The notes under the pieces: model-generated
Database searches by the model: none
Told to the model about the DNA's origin: nothing
The model's input: the letters and a program-made list of their open reading frames with translations, nothing else
Part shown: positions 8,637 through 16,099 of the stretch, one piece after another
Layout of the letters: every line of letters starts with the position of its first letter
Position numbering within the stretch: position 1 is the stretch's first letter
DNA from: Patescibacteria group bacterium
Lineage (GTDB): Bacteria > Patescibacteriota > Gracilibacteria > UM-FILTER-43-11
DNA: 44,143 nucleotides
Assembly (NCBI GenBank): GCA_018813295.1
Contig: JAHJBZ010000034.1
Location: forward strand, 1-44,143
Direction of reading: 5' to 3'
Position numbers and translations under genes: made by a program

Positions 8637-9425
8637 ATGTATTTAATAGACACTCATTGCCATCTTAGTCATTACGAAAAAGCTGATTTAAAGGCGGTTA
8701 TTGAGCGAGCCGGTCAGGCTGATGTAAAGAAGCTGATTACGGTTGCCTGCAATTTGGAGCAAATTGGCGAGTGCTTACCAATTGCTGACGAGTATGAGTT
8801 TGTTTGGACAACGGCTGGTATTCATCCGACTGAGCTGACGGACAATGTTGAAAGGGATTTGGAAAAGGTTTATGAATATGCCAAAAATGAGGAGAAGGTG
8901 GTAGCTATCGGTGAAATTGGATTGGACTATTATCACGATACTTCCCCGCACGACTTGCAGGCTGCATTTTTTATAGGACAGCTGAATATTGCCAGAGAAT
9001 TAAATAAGCCCGCCATTATTCATTGCCGTGGGGGAAAAAATCCGGGTGAAAACGAGCAGGCCTTTATTGATATGATTAAGATTCTGGAAAATGAAAAATT
9101 TTCAAACGGCGTAATGCACTGTTTTAGCGGCAATAAGGTTGAGGCTGAGAAAATTCTGGATCTTGGACTGATGCTCAGTTTTACAGGAATCATCACATAC
9201 AAAAATAATGAGGAGCTTCGAGAAGTGGTTGCTGACACGCCGCTCACCCAAATGATGCTGGAGACGGATTGCCCGTATATTGCGATTGATGGTAAGCAGG
9301 ATGGCCCTGGGCAGCCAGCTTACGTTGCGGACATTGCAAAAGCCGTCGCCGACATAAAGGGCGTTCCGGTTGAAGAGGTTATTCGGATTACGACGGAGAA
9401 TGCGGAACGGTTTTTTGGGGTTTGA
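8637..9425 (+). CDS. tatD: TatD family metal-dependent hydrolase (DNase)
   Basis: 262 residues, the normal size for the family, starting at ATG 8637 just before the metal motif DTHCH; an upstream in-frame extension is encoded by the repeat array and is rejected. Metal and catalytic motifs of the TIM-barrel amidohydrolase fold are present in order: TDTHCH-like N-terminus, GEIGLDYY, AIIHCRG, VMHCFSGN, and LETDCPY near the C-terminus. TatD proteins are Mg-dependent 3'-5' exonucleases acting on DNA or RNA in the cytoplasm. The gene seems to stand alone. Confidence 0.93.
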   Translation: MYLIDTHCHLSHYEKADLKAVIERAGQADVKKLITVACNLEQIGECLPIADEYEFVWTTAGIHPTELTDNVERDLEKVYEYAKNEEKVVAIGEIGLDYYHDTSPHDLQAAFFIGQLNIARELNKPAIIHCRGGKNPGENEQAFIDMIKILENEKFSNGVMHCFSGNKVEAEKILDLGLMLSFTGIITYKNNEELREVVADTPLTQMMLETDCPYIAIDGKQDGPGQPAYVADIAKAVADIKGVPVEEVIRITTENAERFFGV

Positions 9426-9443
9426 CATATACCATCCACCATA

Positions 9444-9480
9444 TGTCATTCCGAGGGAAGCGTAGCGACGAGGAATCTAC
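9444..9480 (+). repeat. Dispersed hairpin repeat, left copy flanking GIY-YIG
   Basis: A 35-nt core begins TGTCATTCCGAGGGAAGCG and ends GACGAGGAATCT. Its ends ATTCC and GGAAT can pair. An inverted copy lies at 9825-9859 on the other side of the GIY-YIG gene. Confidence 0.8.
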
Positions 9481-9483
9481 AGT

Positions 9484-9801
9484 TTACTTATAACCATATT
9501 CCGCCTCCAATATTTCATAATATAGGTCTTTCCATTCTGGATTCATGCTTTTAATTAATTTGATTTTCTTTTCTCTTCGGTATTTTTTAATTTGCTTTTC
9601 GCGTTCAATAGCAGCATGTATGTCGGTATAGTATTCGTAATACACTAAACGTTTGCAGTTATATCTACTGGTATAACTCTTCTTGTAAACTTTTTCTTTA
9701 TGCTGCCATGTCCTTCCTAAAAGGTCGCTTGTTACCCCTGTATAAAGTGGGTGTCTAGCATAATTGGTAGTGATATAAACGTAATAATTATATTCTTTCA
9801 T
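9484..9801 (-). CDS. Solo GIY-YIG domain nuclease
   Basis: 105 residues consisting of one GIY-YIG domain. The first motif is YYVYI and the second LYTGVTS, with the catalytic Arg in LLGRTWQHK and the metal-binding Glu in AIEREKQIKKYRREKK. The C-terminus is the usual MNPEWKDLY of the small UPF0213/YhbQ-like group, which is often mislabelled as a UvrC subunit. No DNA-binding or UvrC partner domains are present. The gene is tightly enclosed by two inverted copies of a hairpin repeat (9444-9480 and 9825-9859), which suggests a mobile unit or a nuclease that acts on the repeat; this is inference. Confidence 0.9.
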   Translation of the reverse strand: MKEYNYYVYITTNYARHPLYTGVTSDLLGRTWQHKEKVYKKSYTSRYNCKRLVYYEYYTDIHAAIEREKQIKKYRREKKIKLIKSMNPEWKDLYYEILEAEYGYK

Positions 9802-9824
9802 GTTATCGGTAATCAGTTATATGC

Positions 9825-9859
9825 AGATCTCTCGTCGCTACGCTTCCCTCGAGATGACA
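9825..9859 (-). repeat. Dispersed hairpin repeat, right inverted copy flanking GIY-YIG
   Basis: Reverse complement of the 9444-9478 core, identical except for TC to CT in one arm and GA to AG in the other. The stem therefore stays paired (ATCTC with GAGAT). Confidence 0.8.
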
Positions 9860-9868
9860 GTCAGTGGG

Positions 9869-11173
9869 TTAGTTGAAATATTTTCGTACCGCTTCATCGA
9901 CTAATTTGACTTTATCGGCCGAGAGGATCTCCTTAAATCCCAATTTATCAGCCTCCTTGATGCGTTTTTTGAGTTGTGAGACCTGCCTCACCTCTCCGGA
10001 CAAACCGATTTCTCCAATGCAGATAAGATCGGAGGGGAGGGGGTTTTGAAGTTTGGAACTTGCAATCGCCATGGCCACGGCAAGGTCGGCTGCTGGCTCG
10101 GAGAGTTTTAGGCCCCCGACAACGTTTACGAATACATCGGATGAATCGAGCTTGAGTTTGGCGTAGCGATTTAGGACGGCGATTATTATGTTTAAACGAT
10201 TGATATCAAAGCCGCTTGCCGTGCGCTTGGGGTAACCGAATTGAGTGTAATTTGTAAGCGCCTGAACTTCGACGAGGAATGTTCGGGTGCCCTCCAAAAC
10301 CGGGACTATGCAGGATCCAATTGGATCTTTTGCCCGCCCTTCTAAGAATAATGCGGATGGGTTCTCAACTTCAATAAGACCTTGCTCTTCCATCGCAAAA
10401 ACTCCGACTTCATCCACAGCTCCAAAGCGGTTTTTGGTTGTACGGAGCAAGCGGAATTGATGGAAGCGGTCGCCCTCCAGATACAAAACTGTATCGACCA
10501 AGTGGGTAAGGACCTGGGGGCCGGCAAGCTGGCCGTCTTTATTTACGTGGCCGATGAGGAGGATGGGGATTCTTTGACTTTTAGAAACCTGCATTAATTG
10601 TTCGGTAATATAGCGGACCTGGGAGATGGAGCCGGCCTGGCTAGGCAACTCCTCGCTACCCATAACCTGAACGGAGTCGACAACAACAAAGCCCGGCCTT
10701 TCCGCCTCAATGGTGGCTAAAATGGACTCTAAGCTATTTGTGTTTACAATAGAGATTGGATTTTTAGCCTTAAGCCTCTTGGCGCGTGAAGTGATCTGCT
10801 GCGGGGATTCCTCACCGGAAAAATAAAGGACGGATTTGTTGCTTGCCATGCGATCACAAATTTGGAGAGTGAGGGTGGATTTACCAATGCCGGGATCGCC
10901 GACGAGCAAGACGACGGAATCCTCCATAAATCCCCCACCAAGAACGCGGTCGAACTCGCCCATCTTGGTCATCAGACGTTTTTCCTTAAATTCAATGTCG
11001 GATAGATGGATTTTTGGTTTGATGGCGATATGTTTAACTGCTTTTTCTTTTTTGCCAATGTTTATTACGTCTTCGACGAGGGTGTTCCAGGAATTACACT
11101 TCATGCACTGACCGGACCATCTTGGGCTTTCAGTTCCGCATTTTGAGCAGAGATAGATTTGTTTTAGTTTCAT
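9869..11173 (-). CDS. radA: DNA repair protein RadA (Sms)
   Basis: 434 residues from ATG 11173 (context AAACTATG); a GTG at 11197 falls in an upstream hairpin and is rejected. Domain order is standard. An N-terminal C4 zinc finger (CSKCG...CMKC, about residues 8-25) comes first. Next is a RecA-like ATPase with Walker A GDPGIGKST and Walker B VVVDSVQ, then the RadA motif KNRFG. Last is a C-terminal Lon-protease-like domain (ASGFDINRLNIIIAVL, SEPAADLAVAMAIASS). RadA is a hexameric helicase that promotes branch migration in recombination. Its transcript should begin near 11268 and carry a large hairpin in its leader. Confidence 0.96.
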   Translation of the reverse strand: MKLKQIYLCSKCGTESPRWSGQCMKCNSWNTLVEDVINIGKKEKAVKHIAIKPKIHLSDIEFKEKRLMTKMGEFDRVLGGGFMEDSVVLLVGDPGIGKSTLTLQICDRMASNKSVLYFSGEESPQQITSRAKRLKAKNPISIVNTNSLESILATIEAERPGFVVVDSVQVMGSEELPSQAGSISQVRYITEQLMQVSKSQRIPILLIGHVNKDGQLAGPQVLTHLVDTVLYLEGDRFHQFRLLRTTKNRFGAVDEVGVFAMEEQGLIEVENPSALFLEGRAKDPIGSCIVPVLEGTRTFLVEVQALTNYTQFGYPKRTASGFDINRLNIIIAVLNRYAKLKLDSSDVFVNVVGGLKLSEPAADLAVAMAIASSKLQNPLPSDLICIGEIGLSGEVRQVSQLKKRIKEADKLGFKEILSADKVKLVDEAVRKYFN

Positions 11174-11186
11174 AGTTTTTTGGTTA

Positions 11187-11260
11187 ACCCCAACCACCGA
11201 AGGTGCGATTCATCAATCGCGCCGGCGAGGATTATTATCCTTGCCTTCGGTGGTTGGGGT
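11187..11260 (-). repeat. Large multi-hairpin element in the radA leader
   Basis: A perfect 17-bp inverted repeat (arms 11187-11203 and 11244-11260, containing CCCCAACCACCGAAGG) encloses two further hairpins, GCGATT-CATC-AATCGC and AGGAT-TATT-ATCCT. It ends 13 bases before the radA ATG and lies downstream of the predicted start of transcription. Its CCGAAGG...GCGATT/AATCGCGCC core resembles the palindrome inside mtaB at 43131-43164. Confidence 0.85.
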
Positions 11261-11274
11261 GTAAAGTCATTTCC

Positions 11275-11303
11275 ATCTTAGTAAACAAATGTTCACCCGT
11301 CAA
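11275..11303 (-). promoter_or_regulatory. Promoter of radA
   Basis: Minus strand TTGACG (11303-11298), 17 nt spacer, TAAGAT (11280-11275). Predicted start is about 11268, giving a leader of about 95 nt with the hairpin element. Confidence 0.5.
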
Positions 11304-11330
11304 CACTTTTTTTATTTTTATACGAGCAAG

Positions 11331-11339
11331 TGATATAAT
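11331..11339 (+). promoter_or_regulatory. Extended -10 promoter of the guanylate-kinase-like gene
   Basis: TGATATAAT fits an extended -10 element 22 bases before ATG 11361; no clear -35 box. Confidence 0.5.
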
Positions 11340-11360
11340 GTGTTAAATAAAAACAAAACT

Positions 11361-12074
11361 ATGAATGCAAACAGCCAAGATCCTGAAAAAGGAAAGCGTC
11401 TTCAAAAAGAAAGAAGGCGATATTTATTAACACTAATGACAAGTGTTACAAGCGGAATTACTGATATAGATAATTATGATTTTAATCATGTATTTATATT
11501 TTTTGGGTTTACCGGTAGCGGGAAAGATACTGTAATAGATGGCTTTTTGGAACAAAATACCAAATATCCTTTTTCAAAATTCGTACGAACCATGACAAGG
11601 CCAAAAAGATCAAATGAAAATGAGATTTTAAGCGGTTATTTTGTTGAAAAAGAGCTTTTTGATCATTTAAAAGAACGTGGACGATTTTTCTATTATTACG
11701 AAAAATATGACGGGGATGAATTTGGATATGATGCTACTCATTTAATTTTTACTCTTTCCAGAGGCCATGTAATTATGGTGGGCGGCAATGAAAAAAATCT
11801 AAAAGGTCTTACAAGCGGTATAAGGTCTGTATTTAATAATATTCCAATAACTACTGTTTTTATAAACAGGCCGAAGGAAGATATTATTGAAGGTATTAAA
11901 AAAAGGGGTGGGGATCCAGAGCAAATACAAAAGCGCATAAAAGCGATTGAAGAAGGCTGGTATCAGGATTCGCTTTTTTGCGATCATTCCATATGGAATA
12001 CTGATTCTGCAAAATCAATTAAAGACTTTCAGGAATTGGTTGAATTGACTTTAAAAAAGAAAGGAGGTGCCTAG
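11361..12074 (+). CDS. Guanylate-kinase-like P-loop protein
   Basis: 237 residues from ATG 11361 (context AAACTATG). A GTG at 11340 sits at the end of the -10 box. After a charged N-terminal extension of about 45 residues comes a P-loop FGFTGSGKDT, then RTMTRPKRSNE, which matches the GMP-binding TTRPxRxxE segment of guanylate kinases. GYFVEKELFDHL and FGYDATHLIF, with later GHVIMVG and TVFINRPKEDIIEGIKKRG, follow the same order as Gmk. The N-terminal extension and the loss of the usual GxxYGT wording argue against calling it housekeeping gmk. It may act on another nucleotide or phosphonate. Its 3' end overlaps the convergent next gene by 56 bases. Confidence 0.72.
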   Translation: MNANSQDPEKGKRLQKERRRYLLTLMTSVTSGITDIDNYDFNHVFIFFGFTGSGKDTVIDGFLEQNTKYPFSKFVRTMTRPKRSNENEILSGYFVEKELFDHLKERGRFFYYYEKYDGDEFGYDATHLIFTLSRGHVIMVGGNEKNLKGLTSGIRSVFNNIPITTVFINRPKEDIIEGIKKRGGDPEQIQKRIKAIEEGWYQDSLFCDHSIWNTDSAKSIKDFQELVELTLKKKGGA

Positions 12075-12693
12075 AAATATCTGTATTATTTTCTTTTTTA
12101 ATCTTTTCTGCATGTCTAATAAGAATGGGTAAAGATTTTGAGTGCGGCTTACAAAAATGCAGTATTAATTTCTTTAAATAATCAAAATCGAAGTCCTCAT
12201 TTTTTGAAATAATCTGGTATATGTCTTCAAGATCATATTTATTGAGCTTCTTACCTCTACCCGCAAGAAGTTTTATAAGAACAAGAAGCTCTTTTGGCAC
12301 GCAGAAAATACTGTGACCGTTAATCAGAAATTCTTTCTTTCTTTTACTGACAATTCCGGATAGTTCTATTTTAAATTCCACATCCTGATTATCCGGCTGA
12401 ATTATTGATTCGGCAATCAAATCTATGGTAACAGATTGGTTGACAATTGCTTTTAATGAATGAAATATTGGTTTTTTTGTAAAATATTCAAATTTTACAT
12501 TAAAAATTTTTTCAGTTTCAGGAATTTCTTTCTTCGCTATCATAAAATCTACGTCATTAGAAAATGGCCTATTAGAGCCATAGAAATAAGCCGCACTTCC
12601 GCCTGTAAGAAGAATTTTTGATCTTGCTGGTTTAGGCAGTTCAGAAAAAATTCTTTCTGCCGTTTCTGATATTGCTTTTAAAATCTGATCCAT
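12019..12693 (-). CDS. Nucleotidyltransferase-fold protein
   Basis: 224 residues. The segment ILLTGGSAAYFYGSNRPFSNDVDFMI (about residues 28-53) carries the GGS and DxD signature of the nucleotidyltransferase superfamily. A helical second half has KELLVLIKLLAGRGKKLNKYDLEDI, as in AbiEii/DUF6036-type proteins. These include toxins that modify tRNA and uncharacterised enzymes. No HEPN or AbiEi-like partner is adjacent, so a toxin role is not supported. Convergent overlap with the guanylate-kinase-like gene. Confidence 0.7.
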   Translation of the reverse strand: MDQILKAISETAERIFSELPKPARSKILLTGGSAAYFYGSNRPFSNDVDFMIAKKEIPETEKIFNVKFEYFTKKPIFHSLKAIVNQSVTIDLIAESIIQPDNQDVEFKIELSGIVSKRKKEFLINGHSIFCVPKELLVLIKLLAGRGKKLNKYDLEDIYQIISKNEDFDFDYLKKLILHFCKPHSKSLPILIRHAEKIKKENNTDISRHLLSFLKSIQPIPESL

Positions 12694-12787
12694 TTAAAAA
12701 AATTACATATTAATTTTATCACTAATGCACAATTGTGGTAATGATATCTTTTAAGTATAATAGCCAATGACCAATGTCCAATGACCA

Positions 12788-13510
12788 ATGACCAATTTAA
12801 AAGTTGACCTCATTATTTCAAACTTAAAATCCTTCTTCCAAAAAGCTGATAAAAAGAAGGCTATTCTTGGCTTAAGTGGCGGTGTAGACAGTGCGCTTGT
12901 GGCTAAGATTGCAGTTATGACTCTTGGAAAAGAGAGTGTGACCGCACTCATTCTTCCAAATGAGGGGCTCAGCAGCCTACAGAATATTGAGGATGCGGAA
13001 AATTGGGCAAAGGAGCTTGGAATTAAATATGCAATTATTCCGATAAATGATTTTTTGAATTTATATAACAATCTTCCCTGGGAGTCTTCAGATTTTGCGA
13101 AGATGAATATTCAGGCCCGAGTCAGGGCTAATATTTTATATGATTATGCCAACAGCCACGGTGCATTGGTCTTGGGGACGGGGAATAAAACTGAAGCTAT
13201 GCTCGGTTATTTTACAAAATATGGTGACGGAGCTTGTGACGTGAGACCAATTGGCAATTTATTCAAAACCGATGTATGGAGATTGGCTAAAGAGGCTGGT
13301 TTGCCGGAAAATATTATTCAAAAAACCCCTTCCGCTGAGCTAGCTCCCGGGCAAACTGATGAAGGAGAGCTTGGTATTAAATATACAGAAATTGATGAGA
13401 TTTTGAAAAAATTTGAGCAGGGTAAAAAACCGGAGAGCGAGAATGAGAAGAAGATATTTGAGAGAATTGAAAACAATCGGCATAAGGGGGAGGTGCCGCC
13501 TACTATTTAA
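12788..13510 (+). CDS. nadE: NH3-dependent NAD+ synthetase
   Basis: 240 residues, the short ammonia-dependent form without a glutaminase domain. The P-loop SGGVDSALVAK is at residues 30-40, followed by LPNEGLSS, QARVRANILYDYAN, GTGNKTEAMLGYFTKYGDGACD (ATP and deamido-NAD binding) and PSAELAPGQTDEGELG. It makes NAD+ from deamido-NAD+, ammonia and ATP. The leader contains several overlapping copies of CCAATGACC; ATG 12788 is the best start, with an out-of-frame ATG at 12781. It ends 31 bases from the convergent ruvX. Confidence 0.95.
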   Translation: MTNLKVDLIISNLKSFFQKADKKKAILGLSGGVDSALVAKIAVMTLGKESVTALILPNEGLSSLQNIEDAENWAKELGIKYAIIPINDFLNLYNNLPWESSDFAKMNIQARVRANILYDYANSHGALVLGTGNKTEAMLGYFTKYGDGACDVRPIGNLFKTDVWRLAKEAGLPENIIQKTPSAELAPGQTDEGELGIKYTEIDEILKKFEQGKKPESENEKKIFERIENNRHKGEVPPTI

Positions 13511-13541
13511 TTTTCAATTTACAATTTACAATTTTCAAATC

Positions 13542-13970
13542 CTATTTGGAGCGCAAGCTATTCAAATAATTCTGCAAAATAATCTGGGCGGATAGTGTAT
13601 CCCTCTTCCCCTTTTGCTCTTTTGCCCTAATCCCCTGTTTATGAAGGGCTTTTGAGGCGTATTCAGTACTTAACCGCTCATCAAAGAAGTCTATATCGAT
13701 GCCTTGTAGATGTTTTTTGAGCTTATCAAAGAATTTTTGGGTTTCTATGGCCCTTTCCCCAAAAGTACCATCCATTTGTATCGGGAGGCCAAGAACGATT
13801 TTTGTGATTTGCTCCTCTTCACACAGCTTTTTAATTTCAGTAATTAGACCGCGAGTGCTTTTGTACTCTAAAAAATCGCGTGGGAATGAAATCTCTTTAT
13901 TAAAATCCGAGATTGCTATGCCAACGCGCTTGTCACCGAAATCTATTCCCAGGTATTTTCCTTTTGTCAT
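13542..13970 (-). CDS. ruvX: RuvX/YqgF family Holliday junction resolvase-like nuclease
   Basis: 142 residues from ATG 13970. The RNase H-like fold motifs are YLGIDFGDKRVGIAISD at the N-terminus, IVLGLPIQMDGTFGERA in the middle and FFDERLSTEYASKAL followed by KGKRDTLSAQIILQNYL at the end, with the expected acidic residues. The family processes pre-16S rRNA and possibly Holliday junctions. It follows rpsT by 83 bases in the same direction, consistent with an operon that links ribosome assembly functions. Confidence 0.92.
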   Translation of the reverse strand: MTKGKYLGIDFGDKRVGIAISDFNKEISFPRDFLEYKSTRGLITEIKKLCEEEQITKIVLGLPIQMDGTFGERAIETQKFFDKLKKHLQGIDIDFFDERLSTEYASKALHKQGIRAKEQKGKRDTLSAQIILQNYLNSLRSK

Positions 13971-13979
13971 CAAAAAAGT

Positions 13980-14050
13980 CTTAAGTTTTAAGTTTTAAGG
14001 ATTAAGCTAGCTTACGACTTATGACTTAGGACTTAAAACTTAATCCTAAA
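13980..14050. repeat. Intergenic word repeat between rpsT and ruvX
   Basis: Copies of TTAAGTTTTAAG and GGATTAAG are followed by the complementary words GACTTAGGACTTAAAAC and CTTAATCCT, able to form a long AT-rich hairpin. Confidence 0.6.
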
Positions 14051-14053
14051 GAA

Positions 14054-14410
14054 TTATTTAGCTTTTTTCTTATCTCCTGTTTTTTTAGGTTCTTTTTCAA
14101 CTTTTTCCTCCTTTTCCTTTGCCTTAGGTTCAGCCTTTGGTTTAGCAGAACCTATATCATTTAATGCTTTTTGTACGTGGGATTTTTTATGAGCTGCGTT
14201 GTTCTTGTGAATGAGGTTCTTTTTAGCTGCAGTATCGATTGCTTTTACAACTTTAGGGAGAATTTTTGTCGCTTTATCAGTTTCGCCTTTTTTAATATAG
14301 CCTGAAATCAATTTGATCATGGATTTCATATCGCTTGAGTAATGGCGATTGCGTGCGTAACGAACTCTATCTTGTTTCATTCGTTTAATTGCTTGTTTTA
14401 AGATTGGCAT
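14054..14410 (-). CDS. rpsT: 30S ribosomal protein S20
   Basis: 118 residues. The first 85 are S20-like: MPILKQAIKRMKQD, RYARNRHYSSDMKSMIK, KATKILPKVVKAIDTAAKK, LIHKNNAAHKKSHVQKAL. S20 binds 16S rRNA early in small-subunit assembly. The last 30 residues are an added Lys/Glu/Pro tail (PKAEPKAKEKEEKVEKEPKK) not found in typical S20, similar in style to the tails on L10 and L19 here. Located between the LCP-family gene and ruvX. Confidence 0.92.
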   Translation of the reverse strand: MPILKQAIKRMKQDRVRYARNRHYSSDMKSMIKLISGYIKKGETDKATKILPKVVKAIDTAAKKNLIHKNNAAHKKSHVQKALNDIGSAKPKAEPKAKEKEEKVEKEPKKTGDKKKAK

Positions 14411-14411
14411 A

Positions 14412-14480
14412 TCTTACGAATTTTAAGTTTTAAATTTTAAATTTTCAAACATTTGTAAATTGTAAATTGAAAATTAGTTC
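14412..14480. repeat. AT-rich word repeat upstream of rpsT
   Basis: TAAGTTTTAAATTTTAAATTTTCAAA words followed by ATTTGTAAATTGTAAATTGAAAATT; nearly the same text recurs before rplJ (18740-18800) and rplU (20779-20842). Confidence 0.6.
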
Positions 14481-14519
14481 AGCTGGGGTATTTTAGATGA
14501 ATTTTAAGTTGTTAGCAAG

Positions 14520-15959
14520 CTAATTCACCATATAAACATCATAATCATCTCCCAAAATAATAGAAATACCGACATCGGGTGTGAAAGGCTGTTTATCTGC
14601 AGGCATTGCAACTGTGTTTACAAAGTATTTCAAGGCATCAATTGTACCCTGATGAACAGACGTAATAACATTATCTTCAGTTTTTTCCCAGCTGTAATAA
14701 AGCACTGCTGACTCTTCCAGATATTCTCTTTCCCCTTCACTATCCTCGTAATTATCTATACTAAGGATATTGAAACCAAAGCGGTTTAATTGATATGCAG
14801 TATTTCTTGCAATGCCGGAAGCTTTAGTCGCGTTGAGCACTTCAATTTGTGGCGGATCCCAAAAGGCTTCACGGTAATTGAAGATCAAATCACAGTATTT
14901 ATGAATTAGCTCTAGGTCGTCACCAAAAGGAATGAGGACAAATTGGCCGTTGTAATACTCCCTTTCCGGTGTATAAAGGAAGCCGCCATCCTGCCCTGGA
15001 TCGTCGTGAATTACTTTTGTTACTAAGTGATTGCGATCAAAGCTTTTTCCGAACGCTGCTAAGGCGATCATCTCTCTGAGTGACATATCGGTGTTCATGT
15101 TTGCGCTAACGGCATCGTACATTTTTTTCAATGTGCTGGTTTTGGTGAGAATATTTTCCTCCAGAGCCTTTTCGCGCAGAGCTTGCAGAACAAGTTGCTG
15201 GCGCGCAGCACGGTCAAAATCGGAGGTGGTTTTGCGGCTTCGGACAAACTTTAAAGCGGTTTCGCCATCCATTTCCTGCAGGCCTTTTTCCATCTCAAAA
15301 ATAATATATCCATTATCTGTTTCGTTTGGATAATAAGGATCATAAAGATCGTCCTGTACATCAACTGTAATTCCCCCAAGACCGTCTACAACTTCAACAA
15401 AAGCGTTGAAATTGACTCTGATGTAGTAATGAATATCGAGATTTGTAATATCTCCAACTACTGTTTTAAAAAGGCCAAAAAGCTCGTCTTCCGTATCGTA
15501 TTGCCTTTTGTGATTGCGATAAAGTTCATTGATTTTACCTGGCCAATTTACGTCTTTCACATAGTAATCGCGTGGGATAGAGAGAAGCGTGACGGCATTT
15601 TTCTCATAATCAATGCTAGCAACCATAATTGTATCTATCAAATCTGCTCCATCGCGAACATGCCCGCCATCTCCTAGTAAAACGATATTTGTGTAGCCAT
15701 TTTCATCCTTTTGTAATTCGGAACCGACTGCAAAAATTAGGCTTTTTGGATCGAAATTCGTAACAAAATTGTATGCCGCAAACATAACTTTACCCACAAC
15801 AAAAACCCCTAAAAGCACTAAAATCGCCCCAAAAACATAACTTCTTTGTTTTTTATTGGTTTTTTTAAGAGCTGAATAGGTTTTGGTAGATGCCCATTTT
15901 AATTTCTTAAATGGTTTTACCGGGGGCCGTTTGCGTATTCGACGGGTTTTAAAAGCCAT
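14520..15959 (-). CDS. LytR-CpsA-Psr (LCP) family cell-wall glycopolymer ligase
   Basis: 479 residues: basic cytoplasmic start, one membrane segment (FGAILVLLGVFVVGKVMFAA, about 43-65), an extracellular LCP domain (about 90-300) and a C-terminal LytR_C-like domain (about 365-470, EVLNATKASGIARNTAYQL). Catalytic motifs are visible: D in DLIDTIMV, R in LLSIPRDYYV, and the Arg pair in FVRSRKTTSDFDRAARQQ. LCP enzymes attach polymers from lipid carriers to peptidoglycan or surface proteins. It is upstream of rpsT in the same direction. Confidence 0.92.
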   Translation of the reverse strand: MAFKTRRIRKRPPVKPFKKLKWASTKTYSALKKTNKKQRSYVFGAILVLLGVFVVGKVMFAAYNFVTNFDPKSLIFAVGSELQKDENGYTNIVLLGDGGHVRDGADLIDTIMVASIDYEKNAVTLLSIPRDYYVKDVNWPGKINELYRNHKRQYDTEDELFGLFKTVVGDITNLDIHYYIRVNFNAFVEVVDGLGGITVDVQDDLYDPYYPNETDNGYIIFEMEKGLQEMDGETALKFVRSRKTTSDFDRAARQQLVLQALREKALEENILTKTSTLKKMYDAVSANMNTDMSLREMIALAAFGKSFDRNHLVTKVIHDDPGQDGGFLYTPEREYYNGQFVLIPFGDDLELIHKYCDLIFNYREAFWDPPQIEVLNATKASGIARNTAYQLNRFGFNILSIDNYEDSEGEREYLEESAVLYYSWEKTEDNVITSVHQGTIDALKYFVNTVAMPADKQPFTPDVGISIILGDDYDVYMVN

Positions 15960-16037
15960 ATTTTATTTAAAGAGACTGAAATCTTACCTGATGAAATTTA
16001 CCATATTTAAGCATGTCAGATCAAGTGGTGATATAGC

Positions 16038-16065
16038 TTGACAAATAAATGAAAATTGATATAGT
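16038..16065 (+). promoter_or_regulatory. Promoter of the repeat-solenoid protein gene
   Basis: TTGACA (16038-16043), 16 nt spacer, TATAGT (16060-16065), 35 bases before ATG 16100. Confidence 0.6.
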
Positions 16066-16099
16066 TTAACACTAAAAATTTAATTCCTGAAAATTTCAT

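Noticed and set aside
8519-8640. Possible CRISPR-like array
   Set aside because: The 12-nt units are head to tail with no spacers and no cas genes nearby, so it is a simple tandem repeat.
9484-9801. Annotation of the GIY-YIG gene as UvrC
   Set aside because: Only the GIY-YIG domain is present; UvrC is several times longer with other domains.
12019-12693. Toxin-antitoxin system with an AbiEii-like toxin
   Set aside because: No antitoxin-like or HEPN partner gene is adjacent, and the neighbour is a convergent kinase-like gene.
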